From contig NZ_FNVU01000024.1 in assembly GCF_900107965.1 (NCBI RefSeq), positions 1 to 64,000 of the forward strand: a stretch of DNA of 64,000 nucleotides, in the 5' to 3' direction. Position 1 is the stretch's first letter. Every line of letters starts with the position of its first letter. The notes beneath the pieces were generated by a model. It was not told the DNA's origin. It made no database searches and was given only the letters and a program-made list of their open reading frames with translations. The DNA comes from Actinacidiphila yanglinensis (GTDB lineage: Bacteria; Actinomycetota; Actinomycetes; Streptomycetales; Streptomycetaceae). A program made the position numbers and the translations under genes. This document shows positions 56,262 through 64,000 of the stretch, in pieces.

Positions 56262-59195
56262 TCAGGGTGACGAGGGTGGCGCCAGGGCCTTCATCCGGTC
56301 CATGTCACCGATGGCCTGCCACAGCTGGAGTGCCCGTTCGTGGTGCCGGCCGGCCAGGTCGAGGGCGCCGGCGGTGGCGTCCAGGTCGCCGATCAGTTGC
56401 CAGCACGCGGCTTCGTCGTGGCGGTCGCCGTGTCGGTGGAAGATGTCGGCCGCGCGTTCCAGCGCCGGGCCGGCCCGGTCCCTGTCGTGCCGGCCGGCGT
56501 ACACGCGGCCGACTTCCAGCAGCGTGTAGGCGGCGCACCGTTCGTCGGCGATTTCCTGGAAGGTGGCCAACGCCTGCCGCAGGCAGCGCAGCGCCTCGTC
56601 CGGATTGCCGCGCTGATGGTGCAGCCGGCTGTACCGGCGCAGCACGACCGCCATCCGATGTGCGTCGTCGAGGGCCTCGGCCTGGCGCAGGGCCTTGTCG
56701 AACCAGGCTTCCGCCGCGTCGAGTTCGCCGTGCATGAGCTGCATCACGGCCATCGAGCAGGACAGCTGTGCTTCGAGGTGCCGGTCGCCTTCGGCGACCG
56801 CTGTGGCCAGTGCCTGCGCGACGCGGTCCGCGGCTTCGCCGTAACGGCCCTGGACTCGGCTGATCGTGCTCAGCATCGCCACCGACAACGCCTCGCCGCG
56901 CCTGTCACCGGTGTCCTTGCACAGCTTGGCGGAGGACTCCAGGGCACGGTTCGCTTCGTCGTACTCGTCCTGGTAGATGTGCAGTTGGCCAAGGCCACGC
57001 AGCAGCACCGAGGTGCCGCGCGCGTTCCCGGCGGTCTCGGCCGCGTCCAGGGCGAGCCGGTGCCCGTGCTCCCAGTCCTGGTACAGGCACCGGTGGTCGT
57101 AGTAAGTGACCGTGCCGGCCGCCAGTTCCCAGGCCAGTTCGTCCAGTCCCCAGTCCGCGGCCAGTTTCACCGCGCCGAGCAGGGTGTGGCGTTCGGCGTC
57201 GAACCAGCCGACCGGGTCGGCCGTCAGCCGGTCCACGAGCGTGTCGGGCAGCGAGCGGCGCGGCGCGGAACCGGGCTCGCCGACCAGCAGTCCGGCCGGT
57301 AACCGATCGGTGGCGCGCCCGGCCAGGTCGAGCCAGGTGGACAGCACCCGGACCATCGCTTCCCGCGTGTCCGCGGCCGGCAGCCGGGCCGCCACCTCCA
57401 CGGCACAGGTCCTGATCAGGTCGTGCAGCCGGTAGCGTGGCTGGCCGATGGCGTCGGTGGCGGTGAGTCGCACCAGGCTGGCGTCGACGAGGGTGTCCAG
57501 TACCTCGTCGGCGTCCGGGCGGTCCAGCAGCGGACCGACGATCCAGCCGGGCAGGGTGTGGGCGCCGAGCAGACCCAGCAGGCCCAGCGCACGCACCGCG
57601 TCGGCGGGCAGCAGCCGTAAGCTCAGTTCGACGCTGGCCCGCACGCTGAGGTCTCCGATCCTCAGTTCGGCCAGGCGCCGGGACTCGTCCTCGATCCGTT
57701 CCCGCAGGACCCGAAGCGGCCAGGCCGGCCGGCCGGTGAGCTTGGCGCTGGCGATCCGGATCGCCAGCGGCAGGTTGCCGCAGCAGTCGAGGATCGCGTC
57801 GGCCTCGGCCGGTTCCTGCTCGACCCGCCGCTGCCCGACGATGCCGGTGAACATCTCCTGCGCCTCTGCCGGGCTCAGCACGTCCAGGTCGATGTGCCGG
57901 GCGCCGGGCAGGTGCGTCAGCAGGGTGCGGCTGGTGATCAGCACGGCGCAGCCGTCGGCGCCCGGCAGCAACGGCAGCACCTGATCGGCGTGCCCCGCAT
58001 CGTCCAGCACCACCAGCATCCGGCGGTCCGCCAGCAACGACCGGTAGAGCGCGGCCCGTTCGGACACCCCGTTCGGGATCGCGCTGCCGGCCACCCCGAA
58101 CGCACGCAGGGTTTCGGCCAGCATCAGCGCCGGGTCCCGCGGCGCGTCCGATGTCCCGGCGAGGTTGAGGTAGAGCTGGCCGTCAGGAAAGGAGTCGCTC
58201 GCCAGCCGCGCGGCGTGCGTCACCAGACAGGACTTGCCGACACCGGGACCGCCGACGACGACGATCACCGGGGTCCGATCCACCCCCGACCCGTCGAGTA
58301 ATCGGGCGACCTGGGCCAGCGCGTCGGCTCGTCCCACGAAGTCCGGTATGTGGAGCGGTAGTTGGCGCACGGGCATCGCCATGAGCGGTGTGGTGGCAGC
58401 GGTGCCGATCCCCTCCGGTCGCGTGTCGGGGGCACCGCTCGCCGGGACGGGAGACAGCAGGGACGGATCGGCGACCAGGATGCGCTGATGCAGCGCCCGG
58501 AGCGGCGCGGCGGGATCGACGCCGAGTTCGCCCGCGAGTTTCCGGCGCAGCCGCTCGTACACCTGCAGCGCCTCGCTCTGTCGCCGGCACCGGTAGAGGG
58601 CGACCATCAGGTGTTCCGCGACATGCTCGTCATAGGGGTACTCGCGCAGCAGGGCGGTCAGTTCCTCGATGACCTCACGATGGCGCCCCAGGTCGAGTTC
58701 GACACTCAGACACAGTTTGCGGGTGGCCGCGCGCTTCTCGTTCAGCCGCGCCGCATCCGACTCCAGAACCCGGCTCGAGACGCCGACCAGGGCGTTGCCC
58801 CGCCAGCAGGCCAACGCGCGCCGCAGCGCGGCAGCCGTCTCGAACGGGGCGTTCTGCCGCTCGGCGCGGTCCCGTTCGTGCTCGAACTCCAGCAGGTCGA
58901 GCTGGTCCGGTGCCAGGTTGATCTGGTAACCGCCGCGCCGCGTGCTGATCAAGGAGCGGGGTGCTCCGCTCTCGGCGAGGTTACCGCGCAGCCCGGACAC
59001 GGCGTCCTGGACCTGGCGGACCGCGGTGGCGGGCACTTTCCCGTCCCACATCACGGCAACGAGCCGTTCCATGGTGACGAGGTGGTTCGCGTCGACCAGA
59101 AGCGCCGCCAGCATCTTGGCCCGCCGTGGTCCGTCGAGTCGGACCTCGCGCCCCGTGACCTGGGCATGCAACGGCCCCAGCACGCCGAATCTCAT
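56262..59195 (-). CDS. AfsR-like SARP regulator with BTAD, NB-ARC and TPR domains
   Basis: This 977-residue regulator has an OmpR-type winged helix (residues 1-95, MRFGVLGPLHAQVTGREVRLDGPRRAKMLAALL), a bacterial transcriptional activation domain (about 100-245, YDEHVAEHLMVALYRCRRQSEALQVYERLRRKL), an NB-ARC ATPase (about 290-560) and TPR-like repeats (about 700-960). The ATPase has P-loop VVVGGPGVGKSCLVTH, Walker B RMLVVLDDAGHADQVLPL, and GNLPLAIRIASAKL. SARPs activate secondary-metabolite or local genes by binding heptamer direct repeats, and the large NB-ARC/TPR type integrates ATP and partner signals. ATG 59195 was chosen after GGGGGGAT; a GTG at 59213 is in frame. It lies directly upstream of the secreted-protein gene whose promoter carries matching repeats. 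Confidence 0.93.
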   Translation of the reverse strand: MRFGVLGPLHAQVTGREVRLDGPRRAKMLAALLVDANHLVTMERLVAVMWDGKVPATAVRQVQDAVSGLRGNLAESGAPRSLISTRRGGYQINLAPDQLDLLEFEHERDRAERQNAPFETAAALRRALACWRGNALVGVSSRVLESDAARLNEKRAATRKLCLSVELDLGRHREVIEELTALLREYPYDEHVAEHLMVALYRCRRQSEALQVYERLRRKLAGELGVDPAAPLRALHQRILVADPSLLSPVPASGAPDTRPEGIGTAATTPLMAMPVRQLPLHIPDFVGRADALAQVARLLDGSGVDRTPVIVVVGGPGVGKSCLVTHAARLASDSFPDGQLYLNLAGTSDAPRDPALMLAETLRAFGVAGSAIPNGVSERAALYRSLLADRRMLVVLDDAGHADQVLPLLPGADGCAVLITSRTLLTHLPGARHIDLDVLSPAEAQEMFTGIVGQRRVEQEPAEADAILDCCGNLPLAIRIASAKLTGRPAWPLRVLRERIEDESRRLAELRIGDLSVRASVELSLRLLPADAVRALGLLGLLGAHTLPGWIVGPLLDRPDADEVLDTLVDASLVRLTATDAIGQPRYRLHDLIRTCAVEVAARLPAADTREAMVRVLSTWLDLAGRATDRLPAGLLVGEPGSAPRRSLPDTLVDRLTADPVGWFDAERHTLLGAVKLAADWGLDELAWELAAGTVTYYDHRCLYQDWEHGHRLALDAAETAGNARGTSVLLRGLGQLHIYQDEYDEANRALESSAKLCKDTGDRRGEALSVAMLSTISRVQGRYGEAADRVAQALATAVAEGDRHLEAQLSCSMAVMQLMHGELDAAEAWFDKALRQAEALDDAHRMAVVLRRYSRLHHQRGNPDEALRCLRQALATFQEIADERCAAYTLLEVGRVYAGRHDRDRAGPALERAADIFHRHGDRHDEAACWQLIGDLDATAGALDLAGRHHERALQLWQAIGDMDRMKALAPPSSP

Positions 59196-59246
59196 ATCCC
59201 CCCGACACTTCACGATCAGCGCCGGACCCCCGTCCGACCTGGACCC

Positions 59247-59282
59247 AGGACGAATCTAGGACGGCCAGCGGACAGGTGTCCA
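59247..59282 (-). promoter_or_regulatory. SARP gene promoter with heptamers over the -10
   Basis: On the minus strand TGGACA (59282-59277), 18 bases, then TAGATT (59258-59253) form the likely promoter, about 58 bases before ATG 59195. On the plus strand AGGACGA (59247-59253) and AGGACGG (59258-59264) are 11 bp apart and overlap the -10. They match the repeats at 56151-56179 but run opposite to the gene, which suggests autorepression. Confidence 0.6.
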
Positions 59283-59388
59283 TACCGCCTCCTCGTCGGG
59301 GGGTGAGCCGTTCCGCGGAGCCGACCGCGCCGCCGGAGTTCCCCCTGCGCGCGGCCGGGCGAACCGGAGGCGTTCCGGTCGGGCGGGC

Positions 59389-59886
59389 TCAGGCCCGGCT
59401 GACCGCGGTCCGGATCAGGGATCGCTGGGCGCTGATGGTGTCCAGGAGAGCGGGGCACTGCCGCTCGGACTCCGGCGTGACGTCGTCGATCCGCTGGTAC
59501 TCCATCACGGCCTGGTAGCAGAGGCCGAGGACCTCGGCGGCGCACTCGGAGTCCATCGGCGTCGACGGCTCCTCACCGACGCACTGGTCCACGGCGGCCA
59601 TCAGGGGTCCGACGCCCCACTCGCTGCTCTCGGACGCCTCGAACAGCTCGTCCCGCAGCTCGTCGTGCAGGACGGGCACGGCGGCACCACCGGCGGCCTG
59701 GGCCCGGTGGAGCGCCGCGAGGCACCGCTCGTACACCTCGCGCGCCTCGGCGTCGCCGGACGCGTCGGGCAGGACGAACGCCGCGGTGCGCTCGACCTCG
59801 GTGACGGCGATGTCGAGAAGGCGGCCCGAGGGGATGCCCGCCAGCCGCGCCAGGTCGTCCTTCATCTCCAGATCCCACAGCAGCAT
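59389..59886 (-). CDS. Hypothetical helical protein
   Basis: This 165-residue soluble protein starts MLLWDLEMKDDLARLAGIPSG and is mostly acidic helices: DIAVTEVERTAAFVLPDASG, EVYERCLAALHRAQAAGG, SEWGVGPLMAAVDQCVGEE and LGLCYQAVMEYQRIDD. Four Cys are scattered without a motif. No signal peptide, membrane segment or nucleotide site is visible. I do not recognise the family. GGGAGA lies six bases before ATG 59886, which was chosen over a GTG six codons earlier. The 180 bases upstream show nothing further, and the 106 bases downstream separate it from the SARP gene. Confidence 0.7.
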   Translation of the reverse strand: MLLWDLEMKDDLARLAGIPSGRLLDIAVTEVERTAAFVLPDASGDAEAREVYERCLAALHRAQAAGGAAVPVLHDELRDELFEASESSEWGVGPLMAAVDQCVGEEPSTPMDSECAAEVLGLCYQAVMEYQRIDDVTPESERQCPALLDTISAQRSLIRTAVSRA

Positions 59887-60084
59887 TGCGGTCTCCCTGT
59901 CCACGTGACGTGGGGGTAATGGCCGCTACGGTCACGGCAGTTCCGGCGGGGGGCGCCACTCGCCGACGGTCCGGCGCCGGGCAGCGGCATCGCCGTGGCC
60001 GGCCGGCGAACGGTGCTGCACCGGAAGGTTGCGATGGACCACGGGAGAGCCGGCGGCCTGCTGATCGGTGGCGTCGGCGCGAGG

Positions 60085-60858
60085 TCAGGCCGGTGAGGTG
60101 CCGCGCCAGAGGCTGGCGCCGGCGGCGAACACGATCGGGTCCATGGTGGACAGCTCTGCTCGTACTCGGGCCTCGAACTCGGTTCGGGCATCTGCCGGGA
60201 GGGCGTCGAAGAAGGCGCGGGAGCCGTGCGAGAGCCCCCAGTTCCAGAACGTGTCGGCGTCGGGGACGGGAAGACGCTGCTCGATGGCGGTCTCACTGAT
60301 GTTGGTGAACCCCGCCGTCGCGAGGAACCGCTCCTCGTCCAAGGGCCGACTGAGCCGTCCTTCCCCGACGGGTATCAGGGGCTGGAACTCGCGGAAGAGG
60401 GCACCGTAGAACTCCCACTCCGGCGCGTCCTCGACCGGGCCGGGGACGGAGAAGGAGAACACCCCGCCGGGAGCCAGGACTCGACGGATCTCCTGGGCTG
60501 CCGCAGCCGGATCATCGAGCAGGTGGACGACGAATCCCGCACAGACCAGGTCGAAGCAGCCGTCGGCGAGGTCCAGCTGGTGAGCGTCCATCACCCGCGC
60601 TTCGTGAACCTGCGGGTGCTGGGTCGAGATCCGTTCGACCATGCGAGGGGCGCAGTCCACCGCCGTCACCTGGCAGCCGCGGGCGAGCGCGGCAGCGGTC
60701 AGGGCGCCGCGCCCGGCCCCCAGGTCGAGGACACGAGTGCCGTGCACCGGAGCGAGCCACTCCATGTGCTGTTGGCCGAACCCGGTGAAGAACGGCAGTA
60801 CCTCGTCGAATACCGAGGCCACTTGGTCGAAGAGGGCGGTGGCTCGCGCAGCGGTCAT
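60085..60858 (-). CDS. Class I SAM-dependent methyltransferase
   Basis: The 257-residue methyltransferase of the UbiE/Methyltransf_11 type has motif I TRVLDLGAGRGALTAAAL (about residues 42-59), AVDCAPRMVERI for the ribose-binding acidic strand, motif II-like CFDLVCAGFVVHLLDD and motif III VLAPGGVFSFSVPG. The N terminus ATALFDQVASVFDEVLPFF is typical of small-molecule O/N/C-methyltransferases. ATG 60858 was chosen where similarity begins; upstream in-frame sequence is not coding-like. It is alone, with about 259 bases before the next gene in which I see nothing. The acceptor is unknown. Confidence 0.87.
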   Translation of the reverse strand: MTAARATALFDQVASVFDEVLPFFTGFGQQHMEWLAPVHGTRVLDLGAGRGALTAAALARGCQVTAVDCAPRMVERISTQHPQVHEARVMDAHQLDLADGCFDLVCAGFVVHLLDDPAAAAQEIRRVLAPGGVFSFSVPGPVEDAPEWEFYGALFREFQPLIPVGEGRLSRPLDEERFLATAGFTNISETAIEQRLPVPDADTFWNWGLSHGSRAFFDALPADARTEFEARVRAELSTMDPIVFAAGASLWRGTSPA

Positions 60859-61117
60859 GGCCGGCCATCCTGGCAGAGGGACACATGGTCCGCACTCCCA
60901 TTTCGCTGCTGGCCGCTCGGCCCGGGGCGGCTGGCAGGTCTGCTTCCTCGCAGTTCGGGTGGCGGACCGTGTCGGACCGGCCGAGGCAGCGTCGGCGGCA
61001 GGACCCGCTGGAAGGCGCCCACAACTCATCCGGCACCGACGGCTCAACCAGACTCGTCCCTTCGACGGCCGGGCGGGAGGCGGAGTCGTGCTCGCTGACG
61101 GTGCGCGTTCCGGTCGT

Positions 61118-61969
61118 TCAGTTGTCCAGGCGGCGCCTGCTGAGCCAGGCGACCTTCTCGGGGTCGTGGTGGTCGAAGAACAGCGTCGTGCCGGTGTCCA
61201 GGGCGGCGATCCGGTTCATCTGGTCGTTGGTGAGCTCAAAGTCGAAGACGTCGATGTTCTGTGCCATGCGGCCGGGGTTGACGGACTTGGGGATGGTGAC
61301 GATGGTGCGCTGGATGAGCCAGCGCAGCACGACCTGCGCGACGGACCTGTCGTGCGCGGTGCCGATCTCGCTGAGGACGGGGTGGGTGAACAGGTCGTTC
61401 TTGCCTTCGGCGAAGCCGCCCCAGGACTGGTGCCGGACTCCGTGCGCACGCATGAGGTCGTGGTCGGGGGCGCGCTGGAAGAACGGGTGGGTCTCGATCT
61501 GGTTGACGGCCGGGGTGATCTCGTTGTTGAAGATCAGGTCCAGGAGTCGGTCGGGGGAGAAGTTGGCGACGCCGATCGCCTTGGCCAGGCCCGCGCGGTT
61601 GGCGGCTTCCATGGCGCGCCACTGGCCGTAGACGTCACCGAAGGGCTGGTGCATCAGGTACAGGTCGACGTGGTCCAGGCCCAGCCTGGTCAGCGAGGTC
61701 TCCAGGGCGCGGCGGGTGTTGTCCTGGGCGGGGGCGTCCTGGACCCACAGTTTGGTGGTGACGAAGAGGTCCTGGCGTGGGATGCCGCCGGCCCTGAGGG
61801 CACGGCCGACGGCTTCCTCGTTGCCGTAGGCGGCGGCGGTGTCCAGCAGGCGGTAGCCGGCGGCAAGGGCGTCGGAGACGGCCTGCTCGGTGTTCTCCGG
61901 CGGGATCTGGAAGACGCCGAAGCCGAGGATCGGCATCTGGACGCCGTTGTTCAAGGTGACGTACTGCAC
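61118..61969 (-). CDS. Aldo/keto reductase, DkgA (2,5-diketogluconate reductase)-like
   Basis: This 283-residue NADPH-dependent TIM-barrel reductase has the tetrad Asp and Tyr in LLDTAAAYGNEEAVGRAL, Lys in LFVTTKLWVQ and His in DLYLMHQPFG. The cofactor motif is IVTIPKSVNPGRMAQNIDVFDFEL, near the C terminus. It reduces aldehydes or keto-sugars. The GTG start at 61969 follows GGGAGA. It is the last of three same-strand oxidoreductase genes (with 62033 and 63104), separated by 63 bases from its neighbour. General carbonyl detoxification is the most likely role. Confidence 0.92.
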   Translation of the reverse strand: MQYVTLNNGVQMPILGFGVFQIPPENTEQAVSDALAAGYRLLDTAAAYGNEEAVGRALRAGGIPRQDLFVTTKLWVQDAPAQDNTRRALETSLTRLGLDHVDLYLMHQPFGDVYGQWRAMEAANRAGLAKAIGVANFSPDRLLDLIFNNEITPAVNQIETHPFFQRAPDHDLMRAHGVRHQSWGGFAEGKNDLFTHPVLSEIGTAHDRSVAQVVLRWLIQRTIVTIPKSVNPGRMAQNIDVFDFELTNDQMNRIAALDTGTTLFFDHHDPEKVAWLSRRRLDN

Positions 61970-62032
61970 GGGTTTCTCCCGGGACGTTCTGCGGTGGGAA
62001 GACGAGGGGAGGGCGCCTGCGAGGCGGGCCGG

Positions 62033-63010
<978 letters not shown>

Positions 63011-63103
63011 CAGAATTCCATCCGTTCTGTACGGTGCGGTGCGGCTGCGGGCGCCGCGTGGGTGGTTCGCGGGTCGGCCGCCCGGGGACGGCCGGTGCAG
63101 CGG

Positions 63104-64000
63104 TCAGGGGCGGACGATGACCTTCAGGGCCTCGCGGTCGTTCATGAGCCGGTAGCCCTCGGCGGCCTGCTCCAGGGCCACGGTGCGGTCGAAGACGCGA
63201 CCGGGGTGGATCTCGCCGTTGAGGATGTACGGCATGAGTTCCTCGATGTAGGCGCGGGCGGGAGCCACCCCGCCGGTGAGGGTCAGATTGCGCATGAACT
63301 CGGGGAACCCGAAGGGCACCGCCGGGTACTGCGGGGCGCCGACGCGGCTGATCACGCCACCGTCGCGGGCCACACCCGCGGCCTGGACGAGCGCTTCCTC
63401 CAGGCCCACGCACTCCAGCACCCGCTCGGCGCCGCGGCCCGACGTCAGGTCGCGGACCGCGGCGACGCCCTCCTCGCCGCGCGCGGCGACGACGTCGGTG
63501 GCGCCGAAGTCGCGTCCGAGGTCGGTGCGTGCGCTGTGCCGGCCCATGAGGATGATCCGCTCGGCGCCGAGCAGCTTCGCGGAGATCACCGCGGACAGGC
63601 CCACCGCGCCGTCGCCGATGACGGCGACGGTCTCACCGGCCTGGACCCCGGCGGTGCGGGCGGCGTGGTACCCGGTACAGAGCACGTCGGACAGGGTGAG
63701 CAGATCCGGCAGCAGGTCGGAGTCCTCACCGACGGGCAGCGGGACGAGGGTGCCGTCGGCGTAGGGGACGCGGGTGGCCTGGCCCTGCCCGCCGTCGACA
63801 CCGTTCACGCCCCACTGGCCGCCGTGGGGGCAGGAGGTGTGCAGGCCGCTGCGGCAGTACTCGCAGGTACCGTCCGCGTACGTGAAGGGGGCGACGACCA
63901 GGTCACCGGGCTTGACGTTGGTGACCTGGGGGCCGGTCTCCTCGACGACGCCGATGAACTCGTGGCCCATCTGACGTGGGTGGTCGGTGAGCGGCTGCGA
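63104..64000 (-). CDS. Zinc-dependent alcohol dehydrogenase (partial, N terminus outside window)
   Basis: This minus-strand gene runs off the right end; 298 codons are visible. The frame continues past the Met at 63970 as SQPLTDHPRQMGHEFIG, where GHE is the catalytic-zinc motif, so that Met is internal and the true start lies beyond 64000. Structural-zinc cysteines are CEYCRSGLHTSC. GVQAGETVAVIGDGAVGLSAV is the NAD(P) site. The TYADGTCEYC and CPHGGQWGVNGVDGGQ blocks are typical of glutathione-independent formaldehyde/threonine-dehydrogenase-like enzymes of actinomycetes. It is followed by two aldo/keto reductases. Confidence 0.88.
   Translation of the reverse strand, partial: SQPLTDHPRQMGHEFIGVVEETGPQVTNVKPGDLVVAPFTYADGTCEYCRSGLHTSCPHGGQWGVNGVDGGQGQATRVPYADGTLVPLPVGEDSDLLPDLLTLSDVLCTGYHAARTAGVQAGETVAVIGDGAVGLSAVISAKLLGAERIILMGRHSARTDLGRDFGATDVVAARGEEGVAAVRDLTSGRGAERVLECVGLEEALVQAAGVARDGGVISRVGAPQYPAVPFGFPEFMRNLTLTGGVAPARAYIEELMPYILNGEIHPGRVFDRTVALEQAAEGYRLMNDREALKVIVRP

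Noticed and set aside
56262..59195. The SARP gene as sign of an antibiotic gene cluster
   Set aside because: No polyketide synthase, peptide synthetase, terpene cyclase or other core biosynthetic gene is in the window. The nearby genes are a secreted protein, a hypothetical and a methyltransferase.
63970..64000. ATG at 63970 as the true start of the last dehydrogenase
   Set aside because: It falls inside the conserved GHE zinc motif region, and the frame stays open with family-like sequence to the window edge, so the start lies outside.

Overview
The window is very GC-rich (roughly 73-75% by eye). It has strong codon-position bias, many GTG starts, four-base overlapping gene pairs, Tat-type exported enzymes and leaderless promoters of the TAnnnT type. 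Together these point to a Streptomyces-like actinomycete (Streptomycetaceae), and the accessory gene content suggests a chromosome arm rather than the core. I saw no rRNA, tRNA, CRISPR array, transposase or phage gene. Both window ends cut a gene: the end of an alpha/beta hydrolase on the left and an alcohol dehydrogenase on the right.

1-13.8 kb is a set of small regulatory and stress modules. They are an ECF41-type sigma factor (SigJ-like) divergent from a carboxymuconolactone-decarboxylase/AhpD-like gene; a leaderless MarR gene, an MFS exporter and an isochorismatase-like hydrolase; a complete DtxR/IdeR-type metal regulator; an FAD (BBE-like) oxidase; a short NarL-type two-component pair; a lone OLD-type TOPRIM protein; a SapA-like secreted protein; and an ECF42 sigma factor with its DGPF/YCII partner, divergent from a second MFS exporter. 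The ECF42 locus carries two near-identical divergent promoter sequences (TGTCAA, 17 bases, CGAC), one facing the DGPF-sigma operon and one facing the exporter.

13.9-21.7 kb holds two large exported glycosidases: a GH92 alpha-mannosidase-like protein and a GH2 beta-mannosidase/glucosaminidase-like protein with a discoidin domain inserted between its Ig-like and TIM-barrel domains. They lie behind a promoter flanked by two inverted copies of a LacI-type operator. This looks like a mannose-rich glycan degradation locus. 21.8-24.4 kb has a phosphotransferase, a small secreted protein and a methyltransferase.

24.5-49 kb is the most interesting region, a large catabolic supercluster almost entirely on the plus strand. 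It has two paralogous GntR/UTRA regulators, a zinc-type dehydrogenase, three Gfo/Idh/MocA oxidoreductases, two ThuA-like proteins, two xylose-isomerase-like TIM-barrel proteins, a short-chain epimerase/dehydratase, an oligopeptide-type ABC importer with a fused permease-ATPase, a copper amine oxidase with a His-rich tail, a SIS-domain protein, a BadF-type (N-acetyl)glucosamine-kinase-like protein, an aldehyde dehydrogenase, a small membrane protein and a GH9 enzyme. The two control regions (26.38-26.57 kb and 37.10-37.15 kb) share TGGT/ACCA half-sites spaced by 10 bp, in one place as two concentric palindromes. My reading, which is inference, is import and intracellular breakdown of an amino- or amine-containing glycoside, with 3-keto-sugar chemistry (Gfo/Idh, ThuA, isomerase-like lyases), deamination by the amine oxidase, aldehyde oxidation, and kinase/isomerase entry into central metabolism.

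49-64 kb is mixed: a G6P dehydrogenase, an acetyltransferase, an inositol-monophosphatase-like enzyme, two further leaderless MarR operons (one with an unknown partner, one with an MFS exporter), and a SARP/NB-ARC/TPR (AfsR-like) regulator next to a small secreted protein. The secreted gene's promoter carries three direct heptamers at exact 11-bp spacing, seven bases upstream of the -10, as expected of a SARP target. The regulator's own -10 overlaps the same heptamers in the opposite orientation. The window ends with a hypothetical gene, a methyltransferase, two aldo/keto reductases and an alcohol dehydrogenase.
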